In this document: positions 37,573 to 46,926 of the stretch, piece by piece
How the letters are laid out: each line of letters starts with the position of its first letter
How positions within the stretch are numbered: the first letter of the stretch is position 1
Assembly: GCF_042683125.1 (NCBI RefSeq)
Contig: NZ_JBHUIY010000007.1
Coordinates: forward strand, 1-64,000
Reading direction: 5' to 3'
Source: Phaeospirillum tilakii
GTDB taxonomy: Bacteria; Pseudomonadota; Alphaproteobacteria; Rhodospirillales; Magnetospirillaceae
DNA: 64,000 nucleotides
Position numbers and translations under genes: made by a program
The notes under the pieces: generated by a model
Seen by the model: only the letters and a program-made list of their open reading frames with translations
Database searches by the model: none
Told to the model about the DNA's origin: nothing

Positions 37573-39054
37573 TCAGGCGGAGGCGGCCGCAATCGGGCTT
37601 TCCTGCTCGATCCGGGCGACGAACTGGTGGATCTGCTCGGCCAGCCCGCCCGCCTGTTCCGACAGCCGCATCGACAGTTGGGTCCGCTTCTGGGCCACCG
37701 TGCCCAGGTCGCGGGCCAGGGCGGTCAGCCGTTCGACGCTGCCGCCGGCGGTCTCGACCCCGCCGGTGGCGTTCCTGGCATTGTGCAGGATCTCGCCGAT
37801 CGCCTCGCCCTGGGCGTCGGTCGAATGGGCGATGGCGCCGATCGCCTGCTCGATTTCGGCGATGATCCGGCCGATTTCGCGGATCGCCGCGACCGCGCCG
37901 GAGGTGGCGGACTGGATCTCGGCCACCTGGGTGCCGATGTCCTCGGTGGCACGGGCGGTCTGGTTGGCGAGGCTCTTGACCTCGCCCGCCACCACCGCGA
38001 AGCCCTTGCCGGCGTCGCCGGCCCGCGCCGCCTCGATCGTCGCGTTCAAGGCCAGCAGGTTGGTCTGGCTGGCGATGTCGCTGATCAGGGTGACGACATT
38101 GCCGATCCGGTCGGCGGCGCCGGCCAGACTCTCGACCGTGGCGTTGGTGCGCTCGATCTCGGTCACGGCGGTTTCCGCCATCCCGCGCGAGGTCCGCACC
38201 GAGTGATCGACGTCCTTGAGGCCGCGCGACAGGGTGTCGGTGGTCGCCGCCATCGTCTCGACATTGACGCGGACGTCGCCGATGCTGGCATTGGCGGCGG
38301 AGATCTGGGTAAAGATCTCGGTCATCCGCCGATCGACGTCCTGGGCGGACTGGCGCGCCGCGTCGGCGGTGGTCGACAGGCCGTCGGCGATCTCGCCGAC
38401 CGCGGTGCGGACCTGCCGCGCCAGCGTCAGCCGTTCCTCGCGCAGGTGGCCCTGGCTGTCGAGCGCCAGCCGTTCGCGCTCGGCGGCGGCGGCGGCGACG
38501 GCGGTGCGGGCCTCCTCGGCCTGACCCAGCGCGGTGGCGACCTGGGCGAAGGCGCGGTTCAGCCGCCACGCCACCCATCCCAGCACCACGGTCTGCGCCA
38601 CCAGGATCACCGCATGCAGCACGACGCGGCCGAACGATCCGCCGCCGGGAAACACCGCGGCGGGATAGGCGACGTTCAGCACCAGATGGTGCAGGGCGAC
38701 CATCACGGCGGCGATCGCCAGGGTCTTCCAGTCGCAGAACGCGACCAGCATCGCCACGGCGGCGAAGAAATACATGTGGATGTCGATCTGCCAGGGATGG
38801 CCCTCGAAGGCGTAGACCATCAGGGCAACCATCCCCATCAGGGCGACGGCGATGGTCGAGCGGCAGGCCTCGCCGGTGTCGTCGAGCCGGCGGACCAGCG
38901 TCGCGGCCCCGGCCAGCACCACCGCGCCGGCGGTCATCAGCCCCCAGTTCTGGCCGAGGAGGGCGCCGGTCACCGCCAGCAGGGGGACGTGCAGCCAGAG
39001 GAAGATCGTCAGGGCCTGTGCGGCGGTGGCGCGGATCCGGTCTATTTCGTGCAT
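37573..39054 (-). CDS. Methyl-accepting chemotaxis protein with multi-helix membrane sensor
   Basis: A 493-aa chemoreceptor. Residues about 15-185 contain five or six hydrophobic helices (HVPLLAVTGALLG, VALMGMVALMVYAFEGHPWQ, MYFFAAVAMLVAFC, VVLHAVILVAQTVVLGWVAW) with no large periplasmic domain or HAMP. The sensor is therefore in the membrane, unlike standard chemoreceptors. A coiled-coil signalling domain follows with the hairpin tip NLLALNATIEAARAGDAGKG and GFAVVAGEVKSLANQTARAT, which contacts CheA/CheW. The ATG at 39054 is chosen because the upstream frame is Arg/Pro-rich read-through. A small anchored-protein gene ends 49 bases upstream on the same strand. Confidence 0.9.
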   Translation of the reverse strand: MHEIDRIRATAAQALTIFLWLHVPLLAVTGALLGQNWGLMTAGAVVLAGAATLVRRLDDTGEACRSTIAVALMGMVALMVYAFEGHPWQIDIHMYFFAAVAMLVAFCDWKTLAIAAVMVALHHLVLNVAYPAAVFPGGGSFGRVVLHAVILVAQTVVLGWVAWRLNRAFAQVATALGQAEEARTAVAAAAAERERLALDSQGHLREERLTLARQVRTAVGEIADGLSTTADAARQSAQDVDRRMTEIFTQISAANASIGDVRVNVETMAATTDTLSRGLKDVDHSVRTSRGMAETAVTEIERTNATVESLAGAADRIGNVVTLISDIASQTNLLALNATIEAARAGDAGKGFAVVAGEVKSLANQTARATEDIGTQVAEIQSATSGAVAAIREIGRIIAEIEQAIGAIAHSTDAQGEAIGEILHNARNATGGVETAGGSVERLTALARDLGTVAQKRTQLSMRLSEQAGGLAEQIHQFVARIEQESPIAAASA

Positions 39055-39103
39055 GGGCGATCCTTGGACGGTCGGGAGAGCGGTCGGCCGGGGGCGGCCG
39101 GCC

Positions 39104-39463
39104 TCAGGGGAACCGGGTGAGAGGGGAACGGCTGGGGGTGTCGGCCGCACAGATCGCGCCCGCCGCCGGCACCCGCAGCACCAGCCAGGCCCCGGCGTGA
39201 TGGAGCTGGCCGACGAAATCCGGCGCATCGGAGCGAACCAGCACCACCCAGGGCCAGCCGCCGAACGCCATCACCTGCTCGGCCCCGGCCTGCCACGCCG
39301 CGAACAGGGCGGCGTTGCCGCTGGCGCCGGGGGGAAACACCGCCGCCATCGCCTGACCGGGGCGGGGCCAGACCGACAGGCCGACCGGCCAGACGGTGCT
39401 GACCAGCACCACCACGGTCTGGATCAGGCGGATAAGGCGGCGGTGGCGGCGGTCGGTCGGCAT
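39104..39463 (-). CDS. Small membrane-anchored hypothetical protein
   Basis: A 119-aa protein with a basic N-terminus, one hydrophobic helix (residues about 11-33, a signal anchor) and a short extracytoplasmic domain with VWPRPGQAMAAVFPPGASGN, FGGWPWVVLVRSDAPDFVGQ and WLVLRVPAAGAIC. The pattern VFPPG...GGWPW.VLVRSD...L..AGAWLVL looks like a conserved alphaproteobacterial family of unknown function, from memory. It is 49 bases upstream of the chemoreceptor at 39054 on the same strand, so it is probably in one operon and possibly related to signalling. Confidence 0.65.
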   Translation of the reverse strand: MPTDRRHRRLIRLIQTVVVLVSTVWPVGLSVWPRPGQAMAAVFPPGASGNAALFAAWQAGAEQVMAFGGWPWVVLVRSDAPDFVGQLHHAGAWLVLRVPAAGAICAADTPSRSPLTRFP

Positions 39464-39602
39464 GCCTGCACTCGGGGCGCGGGGCGGCGGACGGGCCGCC
39501 CGGGAGGGGGGGGGCGGCGGCTAGGCCGCCTGTCCTATGTCATATGGATTGGATGGGGGACCGCGTCCAGGGGGCGGCGGAAGAAGGGGGGAGGGACGGC
39601 GA

Positions 39603-39618
39603 CCCCCCCCCCCCCCCC
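39603..39618. repeat. Poly-C tract (16 C)
   Basis: Sixteen consecutive C bases lie 26 bases past the stop of the chemoreceptor at 39645 and upstream of the small gene at 39463. Long homopolymers slip during replication, so the length may vary between cells, and may also be a sequencing uncertainty. Confidence 0.8.
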
Positions 39619-39644
39619 GCGACCCGGTCGGCCTGGACCGGCGG

Positions 39645-41729
39645 TCAGCCGGCGCGAATGCGGGCGAGGAACCCCTCGACCTCTTCGCCCAGCCGCGCCG
39701 AGGTCTGTTGCAGCCGGCCGGCCGAGCCACGCACCTGGGCGGCGAGCTGGGCGTTGTCGCCGGTGCGCTGCGAGATTTCGAGCGCGGTTTGCCGCACCTG
39801 GGCGGTTCCGCTGGCCGCCGCCTGGACGTTGCCGGCGATCGACCGGGTGGCCATCCCCTGCTGCTCGACCGCGCCGGCGATCGAGGCGGCGATGCCGCTC
39901 ATCCGGGTGATGGTCTGGCCGATGCCGGCGATCGCCGCGACCGCCTCGTCGGTGGCGACGCGGATCTCGTTGACCCGGCCCTGAATGTCGCTGGTGGCGC
40001 GCCCGGTCTGGTTGGCCAGTTGCTTGACCTCGTTGGCGACCACGGCGAAACCCTTGCCGGCCTCGCCGGCCCGCGCCGCCTCGATGGTGGCGTTCAAGGC
40101 CAGCAGGTTGGTCTGGCTGGCGATGTCGTCGATCAGGGCGACCACCTCGGCGATCTGTTTGGCCGAGGCCGACAGCCGCTCCATCCGCTGGTTGGTGTCC
40201 TCGGCGTCGGTTACCGCCTGACGGGCGATCTCGCTCGACGCCGCGACCTGACGGCTGATTTCCTGGATCGAGGCCGCCAGCTGTTCCGACGCGCCGGCGA
40301 CGGAGCTGACGTTCTCCGAGGCCTGACCGGCGGCGTCGGCCGCGACCCCGGCCGAGGCGCTGGCCTTGCCGGCATTGCCCTCCATCTGGCCCGCCGTTTC
40401 CGCCATCACCCGGGCGGCGTCGGCCACGTCGCGGGCGACGGCCCGCACCGAGGATTCGAAGGCGTCGGCCAGGGCGGCCATCGCCTGGCGGCGCTCCGCC
40501 GCGCCGCGGGCGTCCTGGTCGCGCTGCTGGTCGCGCAGCCGGGCCATTTCCCGGCTGGTGTCGCGGAACTGCACCAGCGCGCGGCTGATCCGGCCGATTT
40601 CGTCGTCACGTCCGGTTTCCGGCACCTCGACCTCCTGCCGCCCCTCGGTCAGGGCGGTGATCACGGCGATGATCCGGGCCAGCGGGCGGCGGACCACCAC
40701 CACGATGGTCAGCCACAGCACCCCGAGCAGGGCGACGACGACCAGCCCGCCGCCGCCCAGCACCAGGGTGTGGATCCGGGCCACCGCCTCTTCGACCGGG
40801 CGGGTCGGCAATTCGGCGACCACGGCCCAGGGAGTCGGCGCGGCGCCGATCTTGACCGGATGGATCATGGCATGGACGGTCTGGCCCAGCCGGGGCGAGC
40901 GGTAGACCGGCGAGGTGAAGACCTGTCCGGCCTGGATCGCCGGCTTGGCGGCGGCCAGCGCGGGCAGGGCGGACTCGAGCGGCTTGGCGCGCTGCTCGGG
41001 ATCGTGATAGCCGATCCACAGCCCGCCATTGGACACCAGATAGACCGCCCCGGTGTCGAACGGCCGCAGGGTCTTGAGGCGATCCCACACCGTGTCGAGC
41101 CGGAGATCGGCGCCGACCACCCCGATCACCGTGCCGTTCTCGATGATCGGCACCGCGATCGAGGTCATCAGAACATCCTGGCCGGCGACCCGATACAGAT
41201 AGGGCTCGATCACCGTCTCCATCCGGGTCCGGCGGGGAATCTGGTAGTAATCGCCCGGGCCGGGCTGGTCGTAATCGACCAGGGCCTCCCGCACCACCGT
41301 TCCGCCGCCACGATTCCAATAGGACAGGTAGCGGCCGGTGGCGTCGGAGCCAGGGGCGTTGACGTAGGCGGCATCCTGGCCGTCGAGGGCATTGGGCTCG
41401 AATCCGGCCCAGGTGCCGAGGAAATCGGGCCGGTCGACCAGCAAATCGTGCAGCAGACGGTCGAGCGCCGGCCGGGTCGCGGTGCCCGAGGCGCGGGCAC
41501 TGAGAATCGCGCCCCGCACCGTCTTGATCGCCTCAAGGGCGCCACTGTATTCGCCGGCGATGGTGTGGGCGTGGCTTTCGGTCAGCAGCGCCCCCTGCTC
41601 CTCCAGGGTTTTCTTGGCTGATTGTTCCGCATACCACAACGTAACCGCGGCGGTGATGGTGATCGCGACCACAGCGACAAGAGCGCAGGCGGCCAGCAAT
41701 TTGGCGGCCAGAGGCAGACGGTCGAACAT
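39645..41729 (-). CDS. Methyl-accepting chemotaxis protein with dCache sensor
   Basis: A 694-aa transmembrane chemoreceptor. TM1 at residues about 10-32; a double-Cache periplasmic domain (about 35-330) with the first-lobe motif GTWAGFEPNALDG, YWNRGGGTVV, DYYQIPRRT, IEPYLYRVAGQDVLMTSIAV and GVVGADLRLD; TM2 about 345-367; a HAMP domain (RRPLARIIAVITALTEG); and a signalling coiled coil with hairpin NLLALNATIEAARAGEAGKG and GFAVVANEVKQLANQTGRAT. dCache receptors usually bind amino acids, amines or organic acids; the ligand here is unknown. Start at the ATG at 41729. It is likely a separate transcript from the downstream small gene, given the 181-bp gap and poly-C tract. Confidence 0.92.
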   Translation of the reverse strand: MFDRLPLAAKLLAACALVAVVAITITAAVTLWYAEQSAKKTLEEQGALLTESHAHTIAGEYSGALEAIKTVRGAILSARASGTATRPALDRLLHDLLVDRPDFLGTWAGFEPNALDGQDAAYVNAPGSDATGRYLSYWNRGGGTVVREALVDYDQPGPGDYYQIPRRTRMETVIEPYLYRVAGQDVLMTSIAVPIIENGTVIGVVGADLRLDTVWDRLKTLRPFDTGAVYLVSNGGLWIGYHDPEQRAKPLESALPALAAAKPAIQAGQVFTSPVYRSPRLGQTVHAMIHPVKIGAAPTPWAVVAELPTRPVEEAVARIHTLVLGGGGLVVVALLGVLWLTIVVVVRRPLARIIAVITALTEGRQEVEVPETGRDDEIGRISRALVQFRDTSREMARLRDQQRDQDARGAAERRQAMAALADAFESSVRAVARDVADAARVMAETAGQMEGNAGKASASAGVAADAAGQASENVSSVAGASEQLAASIQEISRQVAASSEIARQAVTDAEDTNQRMERLSASAKQIAEVVALIDDIASQTNLLALNATIEAARAGEAGKGFAVVANEVKQLANQTGRATSDIQGRVNEIRVATDEAVAAIAGIGQTITRMSGIAASIAGAVEQQGMATRSIAGNVQAAASGTAQVRQTALEISQRTGDNAQLAAQVRGSAGRLQQTSARLGEEVEGFLARIRAG

Positions 41730-42311
41730 GACGGAGCCCTCCCGACGATAATCCTTTGGATAAGGGGGCTCCTCCTGGCGGAATCAACCCCGGGTGCCTC
41801 CCTGGTCTGGAGCCGGCGCGGGGACGTGTGATGCGGTCGGAGCGGGGAGGGCGATCCGGCCTTTGTCATCGCTTGACATCGTGGTGAAAGTGGCGCGATA
41901 CTTAAATCACAGAAGAGGTCTGATATCGGAAAGATCCCCCATCGGCCCGACAAAGTAACGACTTCTGTTGATGCGCTTCTCTTGGACGATCGTTTTCACT
42001 GTGTGAAAGGCATCGTGTTGGATATGACCCCACCGGGTTTGAAATGAGGCGCCGCAAAGTTGGTGCCGCCGCTTTCTACATAGCTGGATACTCTACCGCC
42101 GGCCGCATGTGCCGGAATCACGGGGTCCTGGAGGCCCCATCAAAGAAGTGACCCCGCGCCGAGATCCGTCTCCCGCGGGGTTCCTCTTTTGGGGCCACGA
42201 GATGTTGGCCGCTCCCGCCCTCAGCGGGGCTGCCGCCCCGGCCCCGCCTGGAGGCTGGCGCCTCCAGACCTCCCCCTCTGTTTGAAAAGGAAGGGGGGCC
42301 AGGGCTCTTGT
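41730..42311. other. 582-bp intergenic region with hairpins
   Basis: No convincing gene. About 41860-42040 is AT-richer (GTGGCGCGATACTTAAATCACAG nearby) and is the probable upstream region of the 694-aa chemoreceptor gene. A hairpin ACCCCGCG...CGCGGGGT at 42151-42181 is followed by TTCCTCTTTT on the plus strand. Two further hairpins, CGGGGC-TGCC-GCCCCG and TGGAGGC-TGGC-GCCTCCA, lie at about 42225-42265, just past the efflux operon stop. An unannotated small RNA ending at 42190 on the plus strand is possible but unsupported otherwise. Confidence 0.4.
42151..42190 (+). terminator. Terminator-like hairpin
   Basis: ACCCCGCG (42151-42158) pairs with CGCGGGGT (42174-42181) around a 15-nt loop and is followed by TTCCTCTTTT. 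It is oriented for plus-strand transcription although both neighbouring genes are on the minus strand. It may still serve as a weak minus-strand terminator for the efflux operon. Confidence 0.4.
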
Positions 42312-43733
42312 TCACCGGGCCGCGTCCCCGTCGCTCCAGCCACCCCCCGCCGCGGCATAGATATCGACCAGATCGCGCCGCAGGCTGGCATCGGAGGCGG
42401 CTTGCGCGGCTTCCGCCTCCAGCAGCGCGCGTTCGGCCACCAGGACGTCAAGCAGGCCGGTATAGCCGTTGGCGTATTGTTGCCGGGCGAGGTCGGCGGC
42501 CCTGCGGTTCCGTGCGACGCCGGTGGTCAGCGCGGCGTTGCGGCTGGCTTCGTGGCCATAGCCCGCCAGCGCGGTCTCCATGTTCTCCAGTGCTTCGAGC
42601 ACCGTTTGCTGATAGGCCAGGAAGGCCTGGGTCTGGCGGGCATCGGCGGCATCGATCTGCGATTGGATCCGACCGAAATTGAGGATCGGCTGCGCCAGCG
42701 AGAGACCGATCCCCCATGGCGTCGCCTCCATCGGCGTCGCGACCTGGGCGCCGAACAGCGCCGTCAGGGAAATATTGGGAAACAGCGCGGCGGTGGCGGC
42801 GTCCTTGGCCGACAGGCTGGCGGCGAAGCGGCGTTCGGCGGCCCGCACGTCGGGCCGGGCGGCCAGAACCTTGGCCGGGGCGGCCACGACGATCCCCGGA
42901 TCAAGCGGCTTGACCCCGGTCTCCGCCGCCAGCAGGGCGTCATGGCTGCCGGGGGGATGGCCCAGCAGCACGCTCAACCGATTGAGGGCGGCGTCGCGAC
43001 GGATCTCCCAGGCGGGGATCAGCGCCTCGGTGGCGGAAACCTGGGCCCCCGCCCGTTCGACATCGAAATCGCTGGCCAGCGCGCCTTGCCTCTGGTCGCG
43101 GATCAGGTCGAGCGTCCGGGTCTGGGTGGCCAGATTCTGCCGGGTCAATCCGATCTGACGCTGGGAATTGCGCAGATCGAAATAGCTGCGGGCGACGTCC
43201 GCCAGCAGCCCGACCCGAACCCCCTGGCGGGTGGCCTCCTCCGAGTCGAGCAGGGCCGTGGCTTCGGCGACGCGGGCCTGATTGCGCCCGAACAGATCGA
43301 GTTCCCACGTCGCCTCGAGATCGGCACCGGCGAGGCCGATCGTCTTGTCGTTGCCGGAGACGCCCTGATTGACCCGCTGCCCCCCGGCGGTGCCGCTGAT
43401 CTCGGGCCACAGAAGCGACCGCGCTCCCCCGCGGGCGGCCCGCGCCTCCTCCACCCGGGCCTTGGCGATTTGCAGGGTCTTGCTGCCTTCCAGCGCCTCG
43501 ACGATCAGGCCGTTCAGCACCGGGTCGTCGAAGCGGCGCCACCAACGCTGTTCGACCTCGGCGTCGGCGGTGGAAACCAGGGGGGCGTCCGCCGGTGCCG
43601 GCGCACCGGTCAGGCGGGCCCATCCCGAGACGGGACCGATCCCGGATTCCTGCGGCCCGACCGGGCTGGTGCAGGCCGAGACCAGGGCGGCGGCCAGCGC
43701 CACCGCCAGCGACGTCTTGATCGGATCAGACAT
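42312..43733 (-). CDS. NodT-family outer-membrane efflux protein
   Basis: A 473-aa TolC-like outer-membrane factor. Signal peptide with lipobox (LAAALVSACTSP, Cys near residue 20), then two outer-membrane-efflux repeats rich in coiled coil. NodT motifs: RWWRRFDDPVLNGLIVEAL, GISGTAGGQ-like ISGTAGGQRVN, WELDLFGRNQARV, DVARSYFDLRNSQRQI and RRAADLARQQYANGYTGLLD. It forms the outer-membrane exit duct of the tripartite pump encoded with it. Its start overlaps the RND gene stop by 8 bases. It is last in the adaptor-permease-exit operon. Confidence 0.92.
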   Translation of the reverse strand: MSDPIKTSLAVALAAALVSACTSPVGPQESGIGPVSGWARLTGAPAPADAPLVSTADAEVEQRWWRRFDDPVLNGLIVEALEGSKTLQIAKARVEEARAARGGARSLLWPEISGTAGGQRVNQGVSGNDKTIGLAGADLEATWELDLFGRNQARVAEATALLDSEEATRQGVRVGLLADVARSYFDLRNSQRQIGLTRQNLATQTRTLDLIRDQRQGALASDFDVERAGAQVSATEALIPAWEIRRDAALNRLSVLLGHPPGSHDALLAAETGVKPLDPGIVVAAPAKVLAARPDVRAAERRFAASLSAKDAATAALFPNISLTALFGAQVATPMEATPWGIGLSLAQPILNFGRIQSQIDAADARQTQAFLAYQQTVLEALENMETALAGYGHEASRNAALTTGVARNRRAADLARQQYANGYTGLLDVLVAERALLEAEAAQAASDASLRRDLVDIYAAAGGGWSDGDAAR

Positions 43734-46700
43734 GGTGATGCACCTTTTCGGTTCCGGTGAGGCGCTTTTCCAGGCCGCGCATCAGGACATAGAACACCGG
43801 GGTCAGGAACAGCCCGAAGGCGGTGACGCCCAGCATCCCCGAGAACACCGCGATCCCCATCGCGTGGCGCATTTCCGCCCCGGCGCCCGATGACAGGACC
43901 AGGGGGACCACGCCCATGATGAAGGCGAACGAGGTCATCAGGATTGGCCGCAGCCGCAGCCGCGCCGCCTCGATGGCGGCCTCGACGGTTCCCTGGCCGC
44001 CGATTTCCAGTTCGCGGGCGAACTCGACGATCAGGATGGCGTTCTTGCAGGCCAGCCCGATCAGCACGAACAGGCCGATCTGGGTGAACATGTTGTTGTC
44101 GCCGCCGGTCAGCCAGACCCCGGTGATCGCCGACAGCAGACACATCGGCACGATCAGGATGATCGCCAGCGGCAGCAGCAGGCTTTCGTACTGCGCCGCC
44201 AGGACCAGGAACACCAGCAGCACACAGACGGGGAACACCATCATCGCGGTGTTGCCGGACAGAATCTGCTGATAGGTCAGTTCGGTCCATTCGTAGCCCA
44301 TGCCCTTGGGCAGGGTTTCGTCAAGGATCCGGACCATCGCCGCCTGGGCCTGACCGGTGGAATAGCCCGGGGCCGGCCCGCCGTTCAGGTCGGCGGAGCG
44401 GAAGGCGTTGTAGCGCATCGCATTGTCGGGACCGGTGGTTTCCGACACGTCGATCAGCGCGCCCAGCGGCACCATCCGCCCTTCGAAGTTCCGGGTCTGA
44501 AGCCGCAGGATGTCGTCGGGCTGCGAGCGGAACTGGCGGTCGGCCTGGGCGACCACCTGATAGGTCCGTCCGAATTTGTTGAAATCGTTGATGTAGAGCG
44601 AGCCCAGATAGATCTGCATCGTATCGAACACGTCCTGAACGTCGACGCCGAGCTGGGCCGCCTTGGTCCGGTCGAGTTCGGCGTAGAGCTGGGGCGTGCT
44701 GATCTTGTAGCTGGAGAACACCCGGGCCAGTTCCGGGGTGGTCGCGGCCTTGGCCAGCACCGCCTTGACCGTCTGGTCGAGGGCGTCGTAGCCCTGGTCG
44801 GTGCGGTCTTCCAGCTGGAGCTTGAAGCCGCCGATGGTGCCCAGCCCCTGAACCGGCGGTGGCGGGAAAATCGCGATGAAGGCGTCCTTGACCCCCAGAT
44901 ATTTCTGTTGCAGCCGCTGCGAGATGGCAAAGCCCGACAGGTCGGCCGTGGCGCGCTGCTCGAACGGTTTCAGCGTCACGAACACGATGCCGGCCGAGGG
45001 GCTGTTGATGAACCCGTTGATCGACAGGCCGGGAAAGGCCACCGCGCTCTCGACGCCGGGTTCCTTCAGCGCGATGTCCGACATGGCGCGGATGACGTTT
45101 TCGGTCCGCTCCAGCGTCGCGCCATCGGGCAGTTGGGCGAACCCGACCAGATATTGCTTGTCCTGGGCCGGAACGAAGCCGGGCGGAACCTGGGCGAAGC
45201 CGAGATAGGTCGCGCCCAGCAGCAGGCAATAGACCAGCATGGTCAGCGATTTGCGCCCCAGAATGCCGGACACGCCCCGGCCATAGCGGGTCGAGCCGCG
45301 ATGAAACACCCGGTTGAACCCGTTGAAGAAGCGGCCGAGCCCCCGGTCCATCACCCGGGTCAGGGCATCCTTCGGCGCGCCATGACCTTTGAGCAGGGTC
45401 ACCGCCAGAGCCGGCGACAGGGTCAGCGAGTTGAAGGCGGAGATCACCGTGGAAAAGGCGATGGTCAGGGCGAACTGGCGATAAAACTGACCGGTCAGCC
45501 CGCTGATGAAGGCGATGGGAACGAACACCGCGCACAGCACCAGCGCGATGGCGATGATCGGGCCGGTCACCTCGCGCATCGCCTTGACGGTGGCGTCGCG
45601 GGGGGCCAGGCCGTTCTCGATGTTGCGCTCGACATTCTCGACCACGACGATGGCGTCATCGACGACGATGCCGATCGCCAGCACCAGGCCGAACAGCGAC
45701 AGGGCGTTGATGGAGAAGCCGAACAGATGCATCACCCCGAAGGTGCCGATGATCGAGATCGGCACCGCCAGCAGGGGGATGATCGACGCCCGCCAGGTTT
45801 GCAGGAACAGGATCACCACCAGCACGACCAGGGCGACGGCTTCGAGCAGGGTATGCACCACCGCCTCGATCGAGCCGCGCACGAAGATGGTGGGGTCATA
45901 GACGATCCGGTAATCCAGCCCCTCTGGGAAATTCTTCTTCAGTTCCTCCATGGTGGCGCGGACCCGATTGGAAATCTCGATGGCGTTGGAGCCGGGCGAC
46001 TGGAACACCGGAATGGCGACGGCGGGCTTGTTGTCGAGCAGCGAGCGCAGACCGTACTGAGCCGCGTCGACCTCGATCCGCGCCACATCCTTCAGCCGGG
46101 TGACGACGCCGCCATTGCGCTTGATGATGATTTCGCCGAACTGATCGGCATCGGTCAGCCGGCCCTGGGCGTTGATCGGCAATTGCAGTTCGACCCCGGC
46201 CCCATAAGGCGGCCCGCCGATCACGCCGGCGGCGACCTGGACGTTCTGGCGGCGGATGGCGGCGACCACCTCGTTGGCGGTCATGCCGCGTTCGGCGACC
46301 TTCTGCGGGTCGAGCCAGATCCGCATCGCGTAATCGCCCGAGCCGAAAAGCTGCACGCTGCCGATGCCCTGTATTTTCGCCAACTGGTCCTTGACGTTGA
46401 GCAGGGCGTAATTGCGCAGGTAGAGCATGTCGTAGCGTTCGTTGGGCGAGGTCAGATGCACCACCATGGTCAGGTCGGGCGAGCTTTTGACCGTGGTGAC
46501 ACCCAGTTGGCGGGTGACGTCGGGCAGCCGGGGCAGCGCCTGATTGACCCGGTTCTGGACCAATTGGGTCGCCAGATCGGGATCGGTGCCGAGTTTGAAA
46601 CTGATGGTCAGGGTCAGGGTGCCGTCGCTGGCGGCCTGCGAGAACATGTAGAGCATGTTCTCGACGCCGTTGATCTGCTCCTCAAGCGGGGTTGCGACGG

Positions 46701-46884
46701 TTTCGGCGATCACCTTGGGGTTGGCGCCGGGGAACTGCGCCTTGACGATCACCGACGGCGGCACGACCTCGGGATATTCCGAGATCGGCAGCAGGAACAT
46801 CGAGATCAACCCCGCCAGCAGAATGACCGCCGAGATCACCCCGGCGAAAATCGGCCGGTCGATGAAGAATTTGGAGAGAGTCAT
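43726..46884 (-). CDS. RND multidrug efflux permease (HAE1 family)
   Basis: A 1052-aa AcrB/MexB-type proton-driven efflux pump. Start MTLSKFFIDRPIFAGVISAV; FKLGTDPDLATQLVQNRVNQ; KVAERGMTANEVVAAIRRQN; TM4 block GIVVDDAIVVVENVERNIE with the proton-relay Asp pair; AFNSLTLSPALAVTLLKGHG; a second half with PDGATLERTENV; and GLACKNAILIVEFARELE (relay Lys) near the C-terminus. The full-length 12-helix layout with two large periplasmic loops is intact. It exports hydrophobic drugs, bile-like compounds or plant phenolics in characterised relatives; the substrate here is unknown. It is 42 bases downstream of the adaptor gene. Confidence 0.95.
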   Translation of the reverse strand: MTLSKFFIDRPIFAGVISAVILLAGLISMFLLPISEYPEVVPPSVIVKAQFPGANPKVIAETVATPLEEQINGVENMLYMFSQAASDGTLTLTISFKLGTDPDLATQLVQNRVNQALPRLPDVTRQLGVTTVKSSPDLTMVVHLTSPNERYDMLYLRNYALLNVKDQLAKIQGIGSVQLFGSGDYAMRIWLDPQKVAERGMTANEVVAAIRRQNVQVAAGVIGGPPYGAGVELQLPINAQGRLTDADQFGEIIIKRNGGVVTRLKDVARIEVDAAQYGLRSLLDNKPAVAIPVFQSPGSNAIEISNRVRATMEELKKNFPEGLDYRIVYDPTIFVRGSIEAVVHTLLEAVALVVLVVILFLQTWRASIIPLLAVPISIIGTFGVMHLFGFSINALSLFGLVLAIGIVVDDAIVVVENVERNIENGLAPRDATVKAMREVTGPIIAIALVLCAVFVPIAFISGLTGQFYRQFALTIAFSTVISAFNSLTLSPALAVTLLKGHGAPKDALTRVMDRGLGRFFNGFNRVFHRGSTRYGRGVSGILGRKSLTMLVYCLLLGATYLGFAQVPPGFVPAQDKQYLVGFAQLPDGATLERTENVIRAMSDIALKEPGVESAVAFPGLSINGFINSPSAGIVFVTLKPFEQRATADLSGFAISQRLQQKYLGVKDAFIAIFPPPPVQGLGTIGGFKLQLEDRTDQGYDALDQTVKAVLAKAATTPELARVFSSYKISTPQLYAELDRTKAAQLGVDVQDVFDTMQIYLGSLYINDFNKFGRTYQVVAQADRQFRSQPDDILRLQTRNFEGRMVPLGALIDVSETTGPDNAMRYNAFRSADLNGGPAPGYSTGQAQAAMVRILDETLPKGMGYEWTELTYQQILSGNTAMMVFPVCVLLVFLVLAAQYESLLLPLAIILIVPMCLLSAITGVWLTGGDNNMFTQIGLFVLIGLACKNAILIVEFARELEIGGQGTVEAAIEAARLRLRPILMTSFAFIMGVVPLVLSSGAGAEMRHAMGIAVFSGMLGVTAFGLFLTPVFYVLMRGLEKRLTGTEKVHHHV

Positions 46885-46926
46885 GGCGTGGCCTTTCCAG
46901 ACACGGGGCGAAAGGTTGGTCGGGAT

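Noticed and set aside
42189..43760. A 523-codon plus-strand frame opposite the NodT gene
   Set aside because: Gly/Gln/Arg-rich antisense of the outer-membrane efflux gene, whose family motifs are clear on the minus strand.
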